Positions 27,659 to 37,341 of a stretch of 64,000 nucleotides of DNA are shown one piece after another. How positions within the stretch are numbered: the first letter of the stretch is position 1; each line of letters begins with the position of its first letter. Made by a program: the position numbers and the translations under genes. Below the pieces are notes generated by a model, which was given only the letters and a program-made list of their open reading frames with translations, was not told the origin of the DNA and made no database searches. The stretch comes from Mobiluncus porci (GTDB taxonomy: Bacteria; Actinomycetota; Actinomycetes; Actinomycetales; Actinomycetaceae): positions 62,001 to 126,000 of the forward strand of contig NZ_VUMY01000004.1 in assembly GCF_009695935.1 (NCBI RefSeq), given 5' to 3'.

Positions 27659-28603
27659 TCACACCGTGACGTGGGAGCGGAGGCGCTCCATGAGGGCGGG
27701 GCCGATGCCGCTGATCTCATCGAGCTGGTCTACGGACTGGAACTTCCCGTTCGTGTTGCGATAGTCGATAATCCTTTCCGCCAGAGCCGGCCCAATCCCA
27801 CTCAAAGTCTGGAGTGCAGTGGCGTCGGCGGTGTTGAGATTCACCAAATTGCTGCCCGCATTGGTGCCACCGCCTGTTGAACCCGCGTTGCCTGAACCCG
27901 CCCCGATACCCGCGCCGACTCCTGCGGGGAGAGGCTCGCCCGGCAGGGGAACATGAATCTGTTCCCCATCGGCGACGAGGCGCGCTAGATTCAAAGCCTG
28001 CAGGTCAGCCCCGGGATTTGCCCCGCCGGCTGCCTCCAAGGCGTCAGCAACCCGCGCCGGATCGCCCAGATGCACGATCCCGGGCTTTGCCACCTGTCCC
28101 GAAACATAGACCACAATCTCGGAGCCGTTTGCCCCGGGAAGAAAGAGCTCCGGCGCTGTTCCCGGGCTCACCCTTGGGGAATCGCCACCTTTCGTTTTCG
28201 AGACCTCGCCGGACATAGACCCCGACCCGCCCGAACTATCAGCAGCCTTCAACGCAGACCCCATCTCACCGGAGTGATCTACTGTGCCCGCAATCGGTTC
28301 GCTCGAAGGCGTCGAAAAAACTTGCCATCCCACGATGAGAACTGCGAGAACAAGTAAGAACCCAGCGACCAAAGTGGCGACCCGCGGACTGGGAGCAAGG
28401 CGAATCCGCTGGTGAGAGCGGGCGGGTGGGGAAACTTCGAGGGAGTGCCGAACCGAGGATTTGGCCTTGTCCGCGGCGCGGGGAACTACCGAAGGCTCGG
28501 AACCTTCAGAACCATAGCCAATCCCCGCGGCGCGAGCCCGCGCGAAAACTCCCGCGGTGAGATCCTCAACCCGATCCGCGCGATTTGTTGAATGAAAAAC
28601 CGT
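27659..28603 (-). CDS. comEA: ComEA-type DNA-binding competence protein
   Basis: Binds incoming double-stranded DNA at the cell surface and hands it to ComEC. The 314-residue protein has a cytoplasmic start, one membrane helix (about 93-112), a Ser/Gly stalk and an SLBB-like domain (SEIVVYVSGQVAKPGIVHLGD, about 150-210). A Gly/Ala/Asn linker follows, then a C-terminal helix-hairpin-helix pair, VNLNTADATALQTLSGIGP and LDEISGIGPALMERL. The ATG at 28603 is preferred to a TTG 11 codons further up. No other competence genes are in the window. Confidence 0.92.
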   Translation of the reverse strand, partial: TVFHSTNRADRVEDLTAGVFARARAAGIGYGSEGSEPSVVPRAADKAKSSVRHSLEVSPPARSHQRIRLAPSPRVATLVAGFLLVLAVLIVGWQVFSTPSSEPIAGTVDHSGEMGSALKAADSSGGSGSMSGEVSKTKGGDSPRVSPGTAPELFLPGANGSEIVVYVSGQVAKPGIVHLGDPARVADALEAAGGANPGADLQALNLARLVADGEQIHVPLPGEPLPAGVGAGIGAGSGNAGSTGGGTNAGSNLVNLNTADATALQTLSGIGPALAERIIDYRNTNGKFQSVDQLDEISGIGPALMERLRSHVTV

Positions 28604-28739
28604 CATGGGGCAAGCGTAGATATGGCCTGACCCCAAAGCGAGCGAAAAGAATTTACCATGTGGAAACAGCCTTAAATTTGCACCTGTGGAAAACTCGGGT
28701 GGAATCGAATTTTCGTTGCTATTCTCGGGTTAGACTGGG

Positions 28740-30350
28740 ATGGTGAGCAAAAAAGCAGACGAGTTAATGACAATTTCTGGCGACAACTTGACGCCCGAAG
28801 AACGCGCGCCGGCCCTTGATGAATCCCTTGATGAATCCACGGCCGCCCCCGCCACCGCCCCAGCCGCTCCCGCCGCCGCTCCCACGGCCGCTCCCGCCCA
28901 GAAAAAACCCCGCAAACCCGTCCGTCTCCCCTCCCTTCCCGAACGGATTTTCGGCGCCTTCCTCGTTATTGCTGCGGTGGTCGTTCTCGTGACGGCAACT
29001 ACCCAGTGGATTTCTGATACCACCCGCATCCGCAACCAGGCCACGGTGAAAGTCATCAAAACCGTCGCTCCGCTTGATAAAGGCTGGCAACTGGACTTGC
29101 CGAAAGAGATGAAAGACCCAAGGTCAATCCAGGTTTGGGACTACCAAGACTCCCAGAACTCGCTTGCCGCCCAGGACAACGCGACCGGTGCGACCGCAAA
29201 GCTTACCGAGACCCAAAACCTGGTCCTCGTCAAGGGAACGGACGGCAAGAAAGAGACCCAGGCAATCGCGCTCATCGACACCGCGACCGGCCAGGCAGTC
29301 TGGTCTAAAACCTATAACGACCTGCCGCTCGATTACTGTCTCGACCAGTTGTGGACGAGTTCGATTGTCTGCGAATCTGGCGCCGCCAAGAAGGTCGTCC
29401 GCATCGATCCGACAGGTAACGTCGCAGTTGGGGATCTCCCGAACGGGATTTGGGATCTCGCGACAGGTTCGCACCACATCGGCTCGGTTTATGACCAGTT
29501 CCTTGTCGTGCCGATTGCGGTCGCGCAAGGCGCCTCCGCGGGGGTCGACGCGCAATATATCAACCCGGATTTCAGCTATCGTGCGCATTATCAAATCCTG
29601 GTTCCAAACGCCGCGGCCGCCGAGCCCATCTCAACCCAGTCGCGGGGCTCAACCGTCCTAGTCGGGGTGGTGACCTCAGGGGCTAACGGGGAAAACCTCA
29701 AACACACCTGGGGCTGGGCGCAGACTCTCAACACGGTGACTGGGACGATCAACACGTCCAGCCTCGGTTCGCAATCCCAGGTATCGATGCTGGAAGCCGG
29801 GTTCTTCGGGTCGTCCAACCCGGAAGACACCGCTAGTGACCAGGCAGATTGGGCAGTTTACAACCCTGATGCCTCGGTGGCCGCGCAAGGGAAAGCCCCG
29901 CGGGTGGCGGTGCAAGCCATGCATGCCCAGCTTCGCTCCGGGTTAGTTCTTGACGCGACCGCGGCAACAGCGGCGATGCAATCCGGAAAAGTCCCGGTCA
30001 TTATGCCTGATAAGACCTATTTTGTTGGCTCGGCAGGGGAGACCTGCTCGACTTGGCCGGGATGCGCCGCGAGGGAATGGACTACCGGGGATGGGGCGGC
30101 GATAAGGCTTAAGGATATCGGCTCACCGCTTACGAGTGACGGGAAAACCGCCGTGTTCAGCGCTGGGGGCGGCTTGCTGGCCTACGGGGTGGTCGACGGG
30201 AAATTCCTCTGGGAGGGGATTACCCCGCCTCTTGAAGGCGCGGCTGTTACCGGAGATCCTCAACCTCTGGGAGCCGGAATTGCCCAGTTAGCCCAGGTCG
30301 GAGAGGTGAAGAACGCGAAGGCGGTCCTGGCTTATTGGAATCTCCCTTAG
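28740..30350 (+). CDS. Membrane-anchored beta-propeller-like protein of unknown function
   Basis: A 536-residue protein with an Ala/Pro-rich cytoplasmic N-terminus, one membrane helix (about 76-97) and a large extracytoplasmic part. The latter contains repeated strands of the type IALIDTATGQAVWSKTYNDLP and YGVVDGKFLWEG, which recall PQQ-like beta-propellers. Two Cys pairs are visible (DYCLDQLWTSSIVCE and ETCSTWPGCAAREW). No enzyme motif is seen. Two back-to-back family A motifs in reverse orientation (28813-28838) encode ALDESLDES in the N-terminal tail. It resembles actinobacterial hypothetical membrane proteins. It is followed by a long palindrome and the HerA-like gene. Confidence 0.7.
   Translation: MVSKKADELMTISGDNLTPEERAPALDESLDESTAAPATAPAAPAAAPTAAPAQKKPRKPVRLPSLPERIFGAFLVIAAVVVLVTATTQWISDTTRIRNQATVKVIKTVAPLDKGWQLDLPKEMKDPRSIQVWDYQDSQNSLAAQDNATGATAKLTETQNLVLVKGTDGKKETQAIALIDTATGQAVWSKTYNDLPLDYCLDQLWTSSIVCESGAAKKVVRIDPTGNVAVGDLPNGIWDLATGSHHIGSVYDQFLVVPIAVAQGASAGVDAQYINPDFSYRAHYQILVPNAAAAEPISTQSRGSTVLVGVVTSGANGENLKHTWGWAQTLNTVTGTINTSSLGSQSQVSMLEAGFFGSSNPEDTASDQADWAVYNPDASVAAQGKAPRVAVQAMHAQLRSGLVLDATAATAAMQSGKVPVIMPDKTYFVGSAGETCSTWPGCAAREWTTGDGAAIRLKDIGSPLTSDGKTAVFSAGGGLLAYGVVDGKFLWEGITPPLEGAAVTGDPQPLGAGIAQLAQVGEVKNAKAVLAYWNLP
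28813..28838 (-). repeat. Two overlapping family A motifs in reverse orientation
   Basis: CCCTTGATGAATCC occurs at 28813 and again from 28825, read as GGATTCATCAAGGG on the minus strand. They encode ALDES-LDES in the membrane protein. Confidence 0.8.
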
Positions 30351-30367
30351 TGAGTCGCTGGAGGATG

Positions 30368-30439
30368 CGCCTAACTCTTACGATTTTTGAATTTATTGCC
30401 TAATAAGGCAATAAATTCAAAAATCGTATGCTCTAGGCG
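30368..30439. repeat. Long palindrome between the membrane protein and HerA-like genes
   Basis: Two exact 23-nt arms (30379-30401 and 30406-30428), rich in A and T, surround a 4-nt loop. CGCCTA/TAGGCG pairs further out. The arm starts TACGATTTTTGAATTTATTG. It could act as a terminator, but the A/T-rich stem and the flanks in otherwise GC-rich DNA suggest an inserted palindrome. Confidence 0.8.
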
Positions 30440-30463
30440 GAACCCGCCCGCTAGGATAAGTTC

Positions 30464-32176
30464 ATGGATGTTTCAAAACTCGCCGAAGCCTATAAATTCG
30501 ACTCCACGACGATGACAATCGGGGCCTTCCTGGTTGATGGCGCGCCCGTCCCAGACGCGCTGGTCAACATCCCCGTAGGGATGCTAAACCGCCACGGGCT
30601 CGTCGCCGGCGGAACCGGAACCGGGAAAACCCGGACAGTCCAGCTCCTCGCCGAGGGCCTCTCTGCCAACGGGGTTTCCGTCTTCCTCTCCGACGTGAAA
30701 GGCGACTTGACGGGCCTCCTCGAGCCCGGCCCGCCCTCGGAAAAACTTACCGCCCGAGCCGCCGCCCAAGGCCAAGCCTGGCAGCCCGCGCAATTTCCCG
30801 TAGAGTCCCTTTCTCTTGGCGAAACCTCCGATACCGCCCCCGGTGCCCCAATCCGCGCCACCGTAACCGACTTCGGGCCGATTCTCCTCTCCCGCGCCCT
30901 CGAACTTAACCAGACCCAGTCCCAATCCCTCCAACTCATCTTCACCTGGGCGGACAAGAAGGGTTTGGAACTCATCGACCTCAAAGACTTGAAAGCGGTC
31001 GTCCAATTCCTCACCGACGAAGGCAAGGACGAGCTAAAAGAAATCGGCGGGGTTTCCACCCAAACCGCGGGCGTGATTCTGCGCGCGGTTTCGACCTTGG
31101 AGGCCCAGGGCGGCGACGTGTTCTTCGGCGAGCCCGACTTCGAGACTGCCGACTTGATGCGGGCAATCGATGGCAAGGGTGTCATCTCGATCCTTGAGAT
31201 GAACGACCTGATGAACCGCCCCGCCTTGGCTTCTGCCTTCCTGATGTGGCTTTTGGCAGACCTGTTCAATGGCCTTCCCGAGGTCGGCGACGCGGATAAG
31301 CCGAAACTCGTGGTCTTCTTCGACGAAGCCCACCTCCTCTTCAGCGGTGCTTCCAAGGAATTCCTCGCCTCCATCACCCAGACCGTGAAACTCATCCGCT
31401 CCAAGGGCGTCGGCATCATCTTCATCACCCAAACCCCGAAAGACATTCCCGAAGATGTCCTCGGCCAGCTCGGTACCCGCATCCAACACGCGCTGCGCGC
31501 TTTCACCCCTGATGACAAGAAGGCGCTCAAAGCCACCGCCGACACCTTCCCCGAAAGTGAGTTCGATGTCGAAGAACTTCTGACGAGCCTCGGGACCGGC
31601 GAGGCTATCGTCACCACCCTCGACCCGAAGGGTCGCCCGACCCCGACTGCGCCGACCAAGATTTGGGCTCCGGCCTCGGTTATGGGCCCGGCCTCGCCAG
31701 AAGCTCTTGCTGCTCTTGTTGCGGCCTCGCCCCTGGGGGCGAAATACGGCACTGCGACCGATCGCTTCACGGCTTTTGAGGATCTTGAGGACGGAGTGAT
31801 CGGTAACGGTTCAGAGGTCGCGGGGGGCGTCGGTGCGGGGTCAGCAAGTGATTCGGCGGGGTCAGCAAGCGCGGATTCAACAAATGCCAGCGGCGCAAAG
31901 GGACAAGCCCTTGATGAATCCGCATTGAATTCCCGCGAACAAGCGGAACTTGAACTCGAAAGGAAAAAACTCGAGCTCGAACTAAAGAAACAAGAGGCCA
32001 AGGCTGCCTCCGAAGCCAAGAAGGAAGCCGCCGCCGCCGAGCGAGCCGCAAAGGCCGAGGCGCGGGCCCGCGCGAACTCGCCGATTAATAAGGCTCTCAC
32101 GTCTTTCCTGCGGTCGGCTGGGACGCAGGTGGCTCGCGAGATCACCCGCTCGGTTTTCGGGGCGCGCAGGCGGTAA
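30464..32176 (+). CDS. HerA-like ATPase (DUF853 / YjgR family)
   Basis: A 570-residue P-loop NTPase of the DUF853 family, related to HerA/FtsK-type DNA translocases; its cellular role is not established. Walker A is GGTGTGKTRT (about 47-56), Walker B is KLVVFFDEAHLLFSG (about 283-297) and an arginine-finger-type end follows (TRIQHALRAFTPDDKKALKATADTFP). A C-terminal tail (about 450-560) has Ser/Ala repeats with several family A motifs, then a strong Glu/Lys/Arg coiled coil. AGGATAAG precedes the ATG. Confidence 0.88.
   Translation: MDVSKLAEAYKFDSTTMTIGAFLVDGAPVPDALVNIPVGMLNRHGLVAGGTGTGKTRTVQLLAEGLSANGVSVFLSDVKGDLTGLLEPGPPSEKLTARAAAQGQAWQPAQFPVESLSLGETSDTAPGAPIRATVTDFGPILLSRALELNQTQSQSLQLIFTWADKKGLELIDLKDLKAVVQFLTDEGKDELKEIGGVSTQTAGVILRAVSTLEAQGGDVFFGEPDFETADLMRAIDGKGVISILEMNDLMNRPALASAFLMWLLADLFNGLPEVGDADKPKLVVFFDEAHLLFSGASKEFLASITQTVKLIRSKGVGIIFITQTPKDIPEDVLGQLGTRIQHALRAFTPDDKKALKATADTFPESEFDVEELLTSLGTGEAIVTTLDPKGRPTPTAPTKIWAPASVMGPASPEALAALVAASPLGAKYGTATDRFTAFEDLEDGVIGNGSEVAGGVGAGSASDSAGSASADSTNASGAKGQALDESALNSREQAELELERKKLELELKKQEAKAASEAKKEAAAAERAAKAEARARANSPINKALTSFLRSAGTQVAREITRSVFGARRR
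31837..31921. repeat. Family A motif cluster in the HerA-like gene, both orientations
   Basis: GGGGTCAGCAAGTGATTC, GGGGTCAGCAAGCGC and GGATTCAACAAATGCCAGCG lie on the plus strand. They are followed by CCCTTGATGAATCCGC, the reverse orientation. All fall in the Ser/Ala-rich linker before the coiled coil. Confidence 0.8.
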
Positions 32177-32192
32177 CAGCATAACCTTTCTC

Positions 32193-32262
32193 GCTACGCC
32201 GACGGGTCAGACCCTGTCGGCTTCACTTCGTTCGCCGCCGAGGTCCGACCCGCCGGCTACGC
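32193..32262. repeat. Family B hairpin between convergent HerA-like gene and leuS
   Basis: GCTACGCCGACGGGTCAGACC pairs imperfectly with GGTCCGACCCGCCGGCTAC around a loop with CTTCACTTCGTTCGCC. It may end transcription in both directions. Confidence 0.65.
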
Positions 32263-32303
32263 TCAAAGGTAACTTTCGCACTCAACTAGGAGTCGCGAGT
32301 AAA

Positions 32304-35231
32304 CTAAAGCACCAAAGAAACCAGCTTCGGAGCCCGGACAATGACCCGCTTTGGAGCCTTACCGTCGAGGAGCTTCACGACTGCGGGCTCCGCCAAAACC
32401 TTCGCCTCCAGGTCCGCCTCGGAAATCTCCGGGTCTACCTGGACTTTCGCCCGCACCTTGCCGGCGACCTGAACAACACAGGTCACCTCGTCGGCTGCCA
32501 ACAAGGACTCGTCGGTTACGACCGGGAACGGCGCTCGCGTTATCCCTCCAGAATGCCCGAGCCGAGCCCAGAGCTCTTCCGCGATATGCGGCGCGACCGG
32601 CGCAACCATCACAACCAGGGCCTCGATCGCCTCGCGGGGAACCGCCGAGAGCGACGTCAAGTGGTTATTCAACACGATCATCTTCGCAATCGCCGTGTTC
32701 ACGCGCATATTGTCGTATTCCACGGTAACGTCGCGAATCGTGCGGGCCAAGAGCTTCGCGGTAGCCAAGTCGGGGGCGTCATCGGTTACGGTCAACTCGC
32801 CCGTGTCCTCGTTTACGACGTTGCGCCACAGCCTTTGCAAAAACCGCTGCGAACCGACCACTGCGCGGGTGTCCCAGGGGCGAGACATGTCGAGCGGACC
32901 CATGCTCATCTCGTAGACGCGGAAGGTGTCGGCACCGTAATCGGCGCACATCTGGTCGGGCGTCACGATGTTCTTGAGCGACTTGCCCATCTTGCCGTAT
33001 TCGCGGTTGACCGGCTCTCCCTTCCAGGTAAAGCCTGCTTCCTCGGAACCCTCGACCTCCTCAGCCGGTACGTATTGCCCGCGCGAATCGGTGTAGGCGT
33101 AGGCCTCGATCATGCCCTGGTTGAAGAGCTTGTGGAACGGCTCTGAACTCGAGACATAGCCCAAATCGAACAGCACCTTGTGCCAGAATCGCGAGTACAG
33201 CAGGTGCAAAACCGCGTGCTCCACTCCGCCAACATAGAGGTCCGTCCCACCGCTGACATTTCCGGAATCGGGCCGCGGGCCCATCCAGTAGGCCTCGTTC
33301 TCGGGGGCAGCAAAGGCTGAACTGTTGTCCGGGTCGGTGTAGCGCAACTCGTACCAGCAAGAGCCAGCCCAGTTCGGCATGGTATTCGAGTCGCGGTGGT
33401 AGGCCTGTTTCCCTTCACCTTCGCCCAGGTCGAGTTCGACAGTCATCCAGTCGGTAGCGCGGTTCAAAGGCGATTCCGGGGTGGAGTGCGCGTCGTCAGG
33501 GTCAAAGGTTCGCGGCCTAAAGTCAGTCACTTCCGGCAGTTCCACCGGCAGCATCGATTCGGGGAGCGCGTGAACCCGCCCGTCCTCGCCGTACACGACC
33601 GGGAAAGGCTCACCCCAATACCTTTGCCGACTAAACAGCCAATCGCGGAGGCGATAGGTCACGGTTTTCTCCCCGCGACCGCTCGCCGCGAGCCAGTCGG
33701 AAATCTTGTTGATGGCATCGGCTTTCCCAAGACCGTTCAACGAAATCTCGGAGTTCGCGGAGTTTTCGATGACCCCGTCGCCGGTCCAGGCTTCCGCCTG
33801 GACATCCGTCCCCTCGGGGCCGGAAATCGTTTGAATAATGTCCAAGTTGAACTTCTTGGCAAAAGCCCAGTCGCGCTCATCATGAGCCGGCACGGCCATA
33901 ATCGCGCCGGTCCCATAGCCCATCAAGACGTAATCGGCGACGAAAATCGGAACCTTGGAGCCGTTGACCGGATTCGTTCCGAAAATGCCGGTAAACACGC
34001 CGGTTTTTTCGGTGAAATCGGTCTCTGCGGTCCGTTCCGTGTCGGACTTGGCGGCGGCTTTCGCGCGGTAATCAGCAACGGCCTCGGCAGGGGTCGCAAA
34101 ACCGCCGGTCCACTCGGTGCGGGTGCCTTCCGGCCAGGCCGCGGGCACTTTCAATTCGGTTGCGATTGCGTCCTCGCCGCCGACCAGTGGATGCTCGGGG
34201 GAGATAACCATGAAAGTCGCACCGAAAAGCGTATCGGGACGCGTCGTAAAGACCTGGAGCGTTTGCGGTTCTGGCCCTTGCCCAGCCTCGACAGTGAAGT
34301 TCACGGTCGCTCCGTAAGACTTCCCGATCCAGTTGTGTTGCATGGCGCGGACCTTGTCCGGCCAGTCAATCGTAGCGAGGTCCGCGTCCAGCCGGTCGGC
34401 GTAGCGCGTAATCCGCATCATCCACTGGCGCAGTTTCGTCTTGAAGACAGGGAAGTTCCCGCGCTCGCTTCTCCCGTCGGCGGTGACCTCCTCATCGGCC
34501 AAAACCGTCCCGAGTCCGGGCGCCCAGTTCACGGGGGCGTAGGCGACGTAAGCCAAGCGCTCGGAATCAATCAGGTCCGCCTGTTCTAACTTGGATAAAT
34601 CCGCCCAGGCCCGCCCGTCGGGGGTTTGGCGCTTCCCAGATTCGTAGGCCGCCACGAGTTCCCCGATCGGCCTGGCCGCGCCCTTGCCGGTGCCGTCGCG
34701 GCGCTCGGCCTCAGGGTCATACCAGGAGTTAAAGATCTGGAGGAAAATCCATTGGGTCCACTTGAAATAGTCCTCGTCGGTGGTGGCAAAAGAGCGGCGT
34801 AAATCGTGGGACAGTCCGATGCGAGCAAGCTGGGAACTCATATTGGCGATGTTCTCACGGGTGGTTATCGCCGGATGCTGCCCGGTGGCGAGAGCGTATT
34901 GTTCCGCCGGGAGGCCGAAAGCATCGTAACCCATGGTATAGAGGACGTTCTTTCCTTGGGCTCGCTGGTAGCGGGCGACGACGTCGGTCGCGATGTAGCC
35001 CAGCGGATGCCCCACGTGAAGCCCCTTGCCTGAAGGGTAGGGGAACATGTCGAGAATGAAGAACTTCTCTTTCTCAGCCAGCGGCCCCGCCAAGTCCCCC
35101 TCCGGGTTATCCGCGCAGAAAGCCCCGGTGTCTTTCCAGGTTTTTTGCCATTTCGCTTCGATTTTGCCGGCGAGTTTAGCGGTGTAGCGATGGGCGGGAA
35201 CGTTTAATGCCTCTTGCGGCTCTCTCGACAT
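32304..35231 (-). CDS. leuS: Leucyl-tRNA synthetase
   Basis: Charges tRNA-Leu with leucine (class I synthetase, 975 residues, usual length for Actinobacteria). The HIGH-type motif is in [16 protein letters not shown] (near 55-70). The editing domain includes the [21 protein letters not shown] region. The zinc/catalytic insert has [16 protein letters not shown], and the KMSKS-type loop is [10 protein letters not shown]. The ATG at 35231 is preceded by AGGATT; the frame runs nine codons further up without a better start. No T-box leader is visible. comEA and leuS are separated here by two other genes. Confidence 0.96.
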   Translation of the reverse strand: MSREPQEALNVPAHRYTAKLAGKIEAKWQKTWKDTGAFCADNPEGDLAGPLAEKEKFFILDMFPYPSGKGLHVGHPLGYIATDVVARYQRAQGKNVLYTMGYDAFGLPAEQYALATGQHPAITTRENIANMSSQLARIGLSHDLRRSFATTDEDYFKWTQWIFLQIFNSWYDPEAERRDGTGKGAARPIGELVAAYESGKRQTPDGRAWADLSKLEQADLIDSERLAYVAYAPVNWAPGLGTVLADEEVTADGRSERGNFPVFKTKLRQWMMRITRYADRLDADLATIDWPDKVRAMQHNWIGKSYGATVNFTVEAGQGPEPQTLQVFTTRPDTLFGATFMVISPEHPLVGGEDAIATELKVPAAWPEGTRTEWTGGFATPAEAVADYRAKAAAKSDTERTAETDFTEKTGVFTGIFGTNPVNGSKVPIFVADYVLMGYGTGAIMAVPAHDERDWAFAKKFNLDIIQTISGPEGTDVQAEAWTGDGVIENSANSEISLNGLGKADAINKISDWLAASGRGEKTVTYRLRDWLFSRQRYWGEPFPVVYGEDGRVHALPESMLPVELPEVTDFRPRTFDPDDAHSTPESPLNRATDWMTVELDLGEGEGKQAYHRDSNTMPNWAGSCWYELRYTDPDNSSAFAAPENEAYWMGPRPDSGNVSGGTDLYVGGVEHAVLHLLYSRFWHKVLFDLGYVSSSEPFHKLFNQGMIEAYAYTDSRGQYVPAEEVEGSEEAGFTWKGEPVNREYGKMGKSLKNIVTPDQMCADYGADTFRVYEMSMGPLDMSRPWDTRAVVGSQRFLQRLWRNVVNEDTGELTVTDDAPDLATAKLLARTIRDVTVEYDNMRVNTAIAKMIVLNNHLTSLSAVPREAIEALVVMVAPVAPHIAEELWARLGHSGGITRAPFPVVTDESLLAADEVTCVVQVAGKVRAKVQVDPEISEADLEAKVLAEPAVVKLLDGKAPKRVIVRAPKLVSLVL

Positions 35232-35534
35232 AATCCTAACCTCTATCGTTGGTAACAAAATATTTTCTTCTCATCTAGTTTAGAACGTTACCTCCCGGTT
35301 CTGGAAAACACTCCTAAAAGGTATCCGCACACAGAGCCGTGACGGCTTCAACCACCCCTCGCGAGAACTCTCCACTGTTCGAAGAACGCAGCTAGGATTC
35401 TAGTCAAAGATGTTACTAATGAACCCATGTTGGTATGGTATTCAAGACTAAACTCCTAAACAGGCGTATCGCTAGTGTGCTATACTCATCGTACTGGTGA
35501 AGGGAACGCCACTTTTCTGGGAAAGGGTTATCCC
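35232..35534. other. Intergenic region between leuS and the low-GC pair
   Basis: AT-rich sequence with the possible -10 box TATACT at 35481 for the plus-strand gene. No recognised leader RNA. The base composition already resembles the low-GC genes that follow. Confidence 0.4.
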
Positions 35535-36230
35535 ATGAAACTTCGATTCTATGCGGTTTCATGCATTCTAGCTGCGGGTTTATCAACGGCTATACCTGCA
35601 CAGGCTGTTGCATATCGTGAAGTTACAGACTTTCTAACTGGAGCTACCTTGAAAATCTGGAATGAAGGTCATTGCGAATCCTTCCGGATAGAGGAGACAG
35701 TTCCTAGTGATATGGATAATAGGAAGATAAAGCTGTCCTATGATATTGACACATCTTGTACTGTTTCCAAATTTACAGGCAGATTTGAGAATTTGCCTGT
35801 AACTATATATTCGAATGACATTACAAGGTCAGGCGATCAGTGTAAAACCCTCTACACAGAGCACTATCTGAAGGATCCTGTAGGATTGGTAGTCTCAAGT
35901 CTACAAATGAGGAGTCTCATGTGTTGGAACGGTGCCACAAGTTATTTCAGTGCGCCCAGATACGCAAAGGCTGCCGCACCGCTGTCTTGGAATCATGTAG
36001 CGAAGCAAGCATATTTCACCTCCATTGGCGACACCTATGGTAGAAACGCGCGCATTAGTGCAGTTGCTGATTTTAAAACTGACTTTGTCACCTGCATAGG
36101 TAAAACTTATAGCATGAGCAATTCAGCCACGTCTAATCCCAACGGCGCGTATTCAGCAGGGTTCTCGCACGATTTACGCGGTTGCATAGTCGATACGGTT
36201 CACGCGGAGACAAGTCATTATGCGCGCTAG
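35535..36230 (+). CDS. Secreted cysteine-containing protein of unknown function
   Basis: A 231-residue exported protein. The ATG preceded by GGGAAAGGG starts a clear signal peptide (MKLRFYAVSCILAAGLSTAIPAQA-type, cleavage near residue 24). The mature part has six Cys residues (in GHCES, TSCTV, DQCKT, LMCWN, VTCIG and RGCIV), enough for three disulfides, and no recognised domain. Base composition is far more AT-rich than neighbours and codon use differs, suggesting transfer. Its end overlaps the next gene by 11 bp, so the two are probably made together. Function unknown. Confidence 0.7.
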   Translation: MKLRFYAVSCILAAGLSTAIPAQAVAYREVTDFLTGATLKIWNEGHCESFRIEETVPSDMDNRKIKLSYDIDTSCTVSKFTGRFENLPVTIYSNDITRSGDQCKTLYTEHYLKDPVGLVVSSLQMRSLMCWNGATSYFSAPRYAKAAAPLSWNHVAKQAYFTSIGDTYGRNARISAVADFKTDFVTCIGKTYSMSNSATSNPNGAYSAGFSHDLRGCIVDTVHAETSHYAR

Positions 36231-36759
36231 GTTTCTTTTCGCACTTATTGGTTTAGCGCTCCTGGTTCTAAGCGTCATCCCGGCTCCGAATCCGTTAGAG
36301 AACCAGCTTCCTACAGTCATAGTTCACTCAGGCCTTCTCCTACTACACCTTGTAGGGCTAATCCTGGTTCTACCTTTCGCGTGGAAGGCTCCTGCCCTAC
36401 CCTTCCAAAGTAAAATCCCGGTCTGGATACTGGCTGCGATCGGGGGAGGCTACCTGATCTTCTTAGGATACGTCTTGGTGAACTCCTCGATAAGTCCAGA
36501 CCCCGATTTTTTGCCCGCCACAGTAATAACCCTGGGGAGTTTACTCGCAGCCCTAGTAATGCTGCTAGTGATGGTGTTGCGTTTTCGAGACCGTCTTCCC
36601 AAATGGGTGGGATTCATTCTACTGCTGTGTACGGCAGGGGCAAGTATAGAGATGTTCTCCGGCTGGGTTATCACGGCGATAGCAATCTCGGTTACCCTAA
36701 TCCAGTGGGCTCACTATTGGTTCACCCAACGTGTCCAAACCCCGCCCGCTGTTCGTTGA
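36220..36759 (+). CDS. Polytopic membrane protein of unknown function, partner of the secreted protein
   Basis: A 179-residue protein with about six membrane helices (about 4-20, 31-52, 63-85, 92-118, 127-147 and 150-168) and short loops. No motif beyond hydrophobicity is visible. It starts within the end of the secreted-protein gene (11-bp overlap), which points to translational coupling. The same low GC suggests that both were acquired together. It might export, anchor or protect against its partner; that is inference only. Confidence 0.65.
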   Translation: MRARFLFALIGLALLVLSVIPAPNPLENQLPTVIVHSGLLLLHLVGLILVLPFAWKAPALPFQSKIPVWILAAIGGGYLIFLGYVLVNSSISPDPDFLPATVITLGSLLAALVMLLVMVLRFRDRLPKWVGFILLLCTAGASIEMFSGWVITAIAISVTLIQWAHYWFTQRVQTPPAVR

Positions 36760-36792
36760 TAGCCAGGCTCAAGATAGGTAGAACCAAAACCT

Positions 36793-36853
36793 AAAATCTT
36801 ATATAAAAAACACACCCGCCGCTATTTTCAAAGCAGCAAAGCAGCGAGCGGCA
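36793..36853 (-). terminator. Possible terminator of rpsT
   Basis: On the minus strand GCCGCT, then a long AT-rich loop, then AGCGGC, is followed by a T-rich run (GTTTTTTATA). The stem is short. Confidence 0.4.
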
Positions 36854-36872
36854 AAGCGACGCCTGGGAAAAC

Positions 36873-37136
36873 CTACTGCATCGCAGCGACGCGGCTGGCA
36901 AGCTTGGACTTGCGCTGGGCAGCCTGGTTCTTGTGGATAATGCCCTTGGAGACGGCGACGTCGAGTTTGCGGGTCGCCACCCGGAGGTTGGACTCAGCCA
37001 ATTCCTTGTCCCCAGCTTCAACAGCCTCGCGCGTCTTGCGCACGAAAGTTTTGAGCTCGGACTTTACCGACTGGTTCCGCAGCCGAGCCTTCTCGTTCGT
37101 GCGAATCCGCTTCATCTGAGACTTAATATTTGCCAT
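36873..37136 (-). CDS. rpsT: 30S ribosomal protein S20
   Basis: An 87-residue primary 16S rRNA-binding protein. It has the family start [18 protein letters not shown] and the helical [19 protein letters not shown] and [17 protein letters not shown] segments. GAGGATGAA before the ATG fixes the start; the frame is open upstream but not conserved. It is divergent from lepA, the usual neighbour. Confidence 0.97.
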   Translation of the reverse strand: MANIKSQMKRIRTNEKARLRNQSVKSELKTFVRKTREAVEAGDKELAESNLRVATRKLDVAVSKGIIHKNQAAQRKSKLASRVAAMQ

Positions 37137-37341
37137 TTCATCCTCAAAAATCGATTGGTTTTCCGTCGCGGTTGGCGACACACAAACACCAAGTTTACGA
37201 CATTTGGGCGGGCCTTCACAAATTGCGGGCGCGAAGGCGCAGGCTGAAAACTGCCGGGCGCGCCGCGGTCGGGTCGGCAGGGCGGCTGCGAGGATGGCGC
37301 GGAGGAGTTTTAATGTGAAAATGGGGGGAGAAAGGGGAGAG

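Noticed and set aside
30490-32145. A 551-codon open frame opposite the HerA-like gene
   Set aside because: Ser/Arg/Ala-rich shadow without motifs. The plus-strand gene has Walker motifs.
35232-35474. T-box leader upstream of leuS
   Set aside because: No TGGNACCGCG-type antiterminator box or specifier loop on the minus strand.
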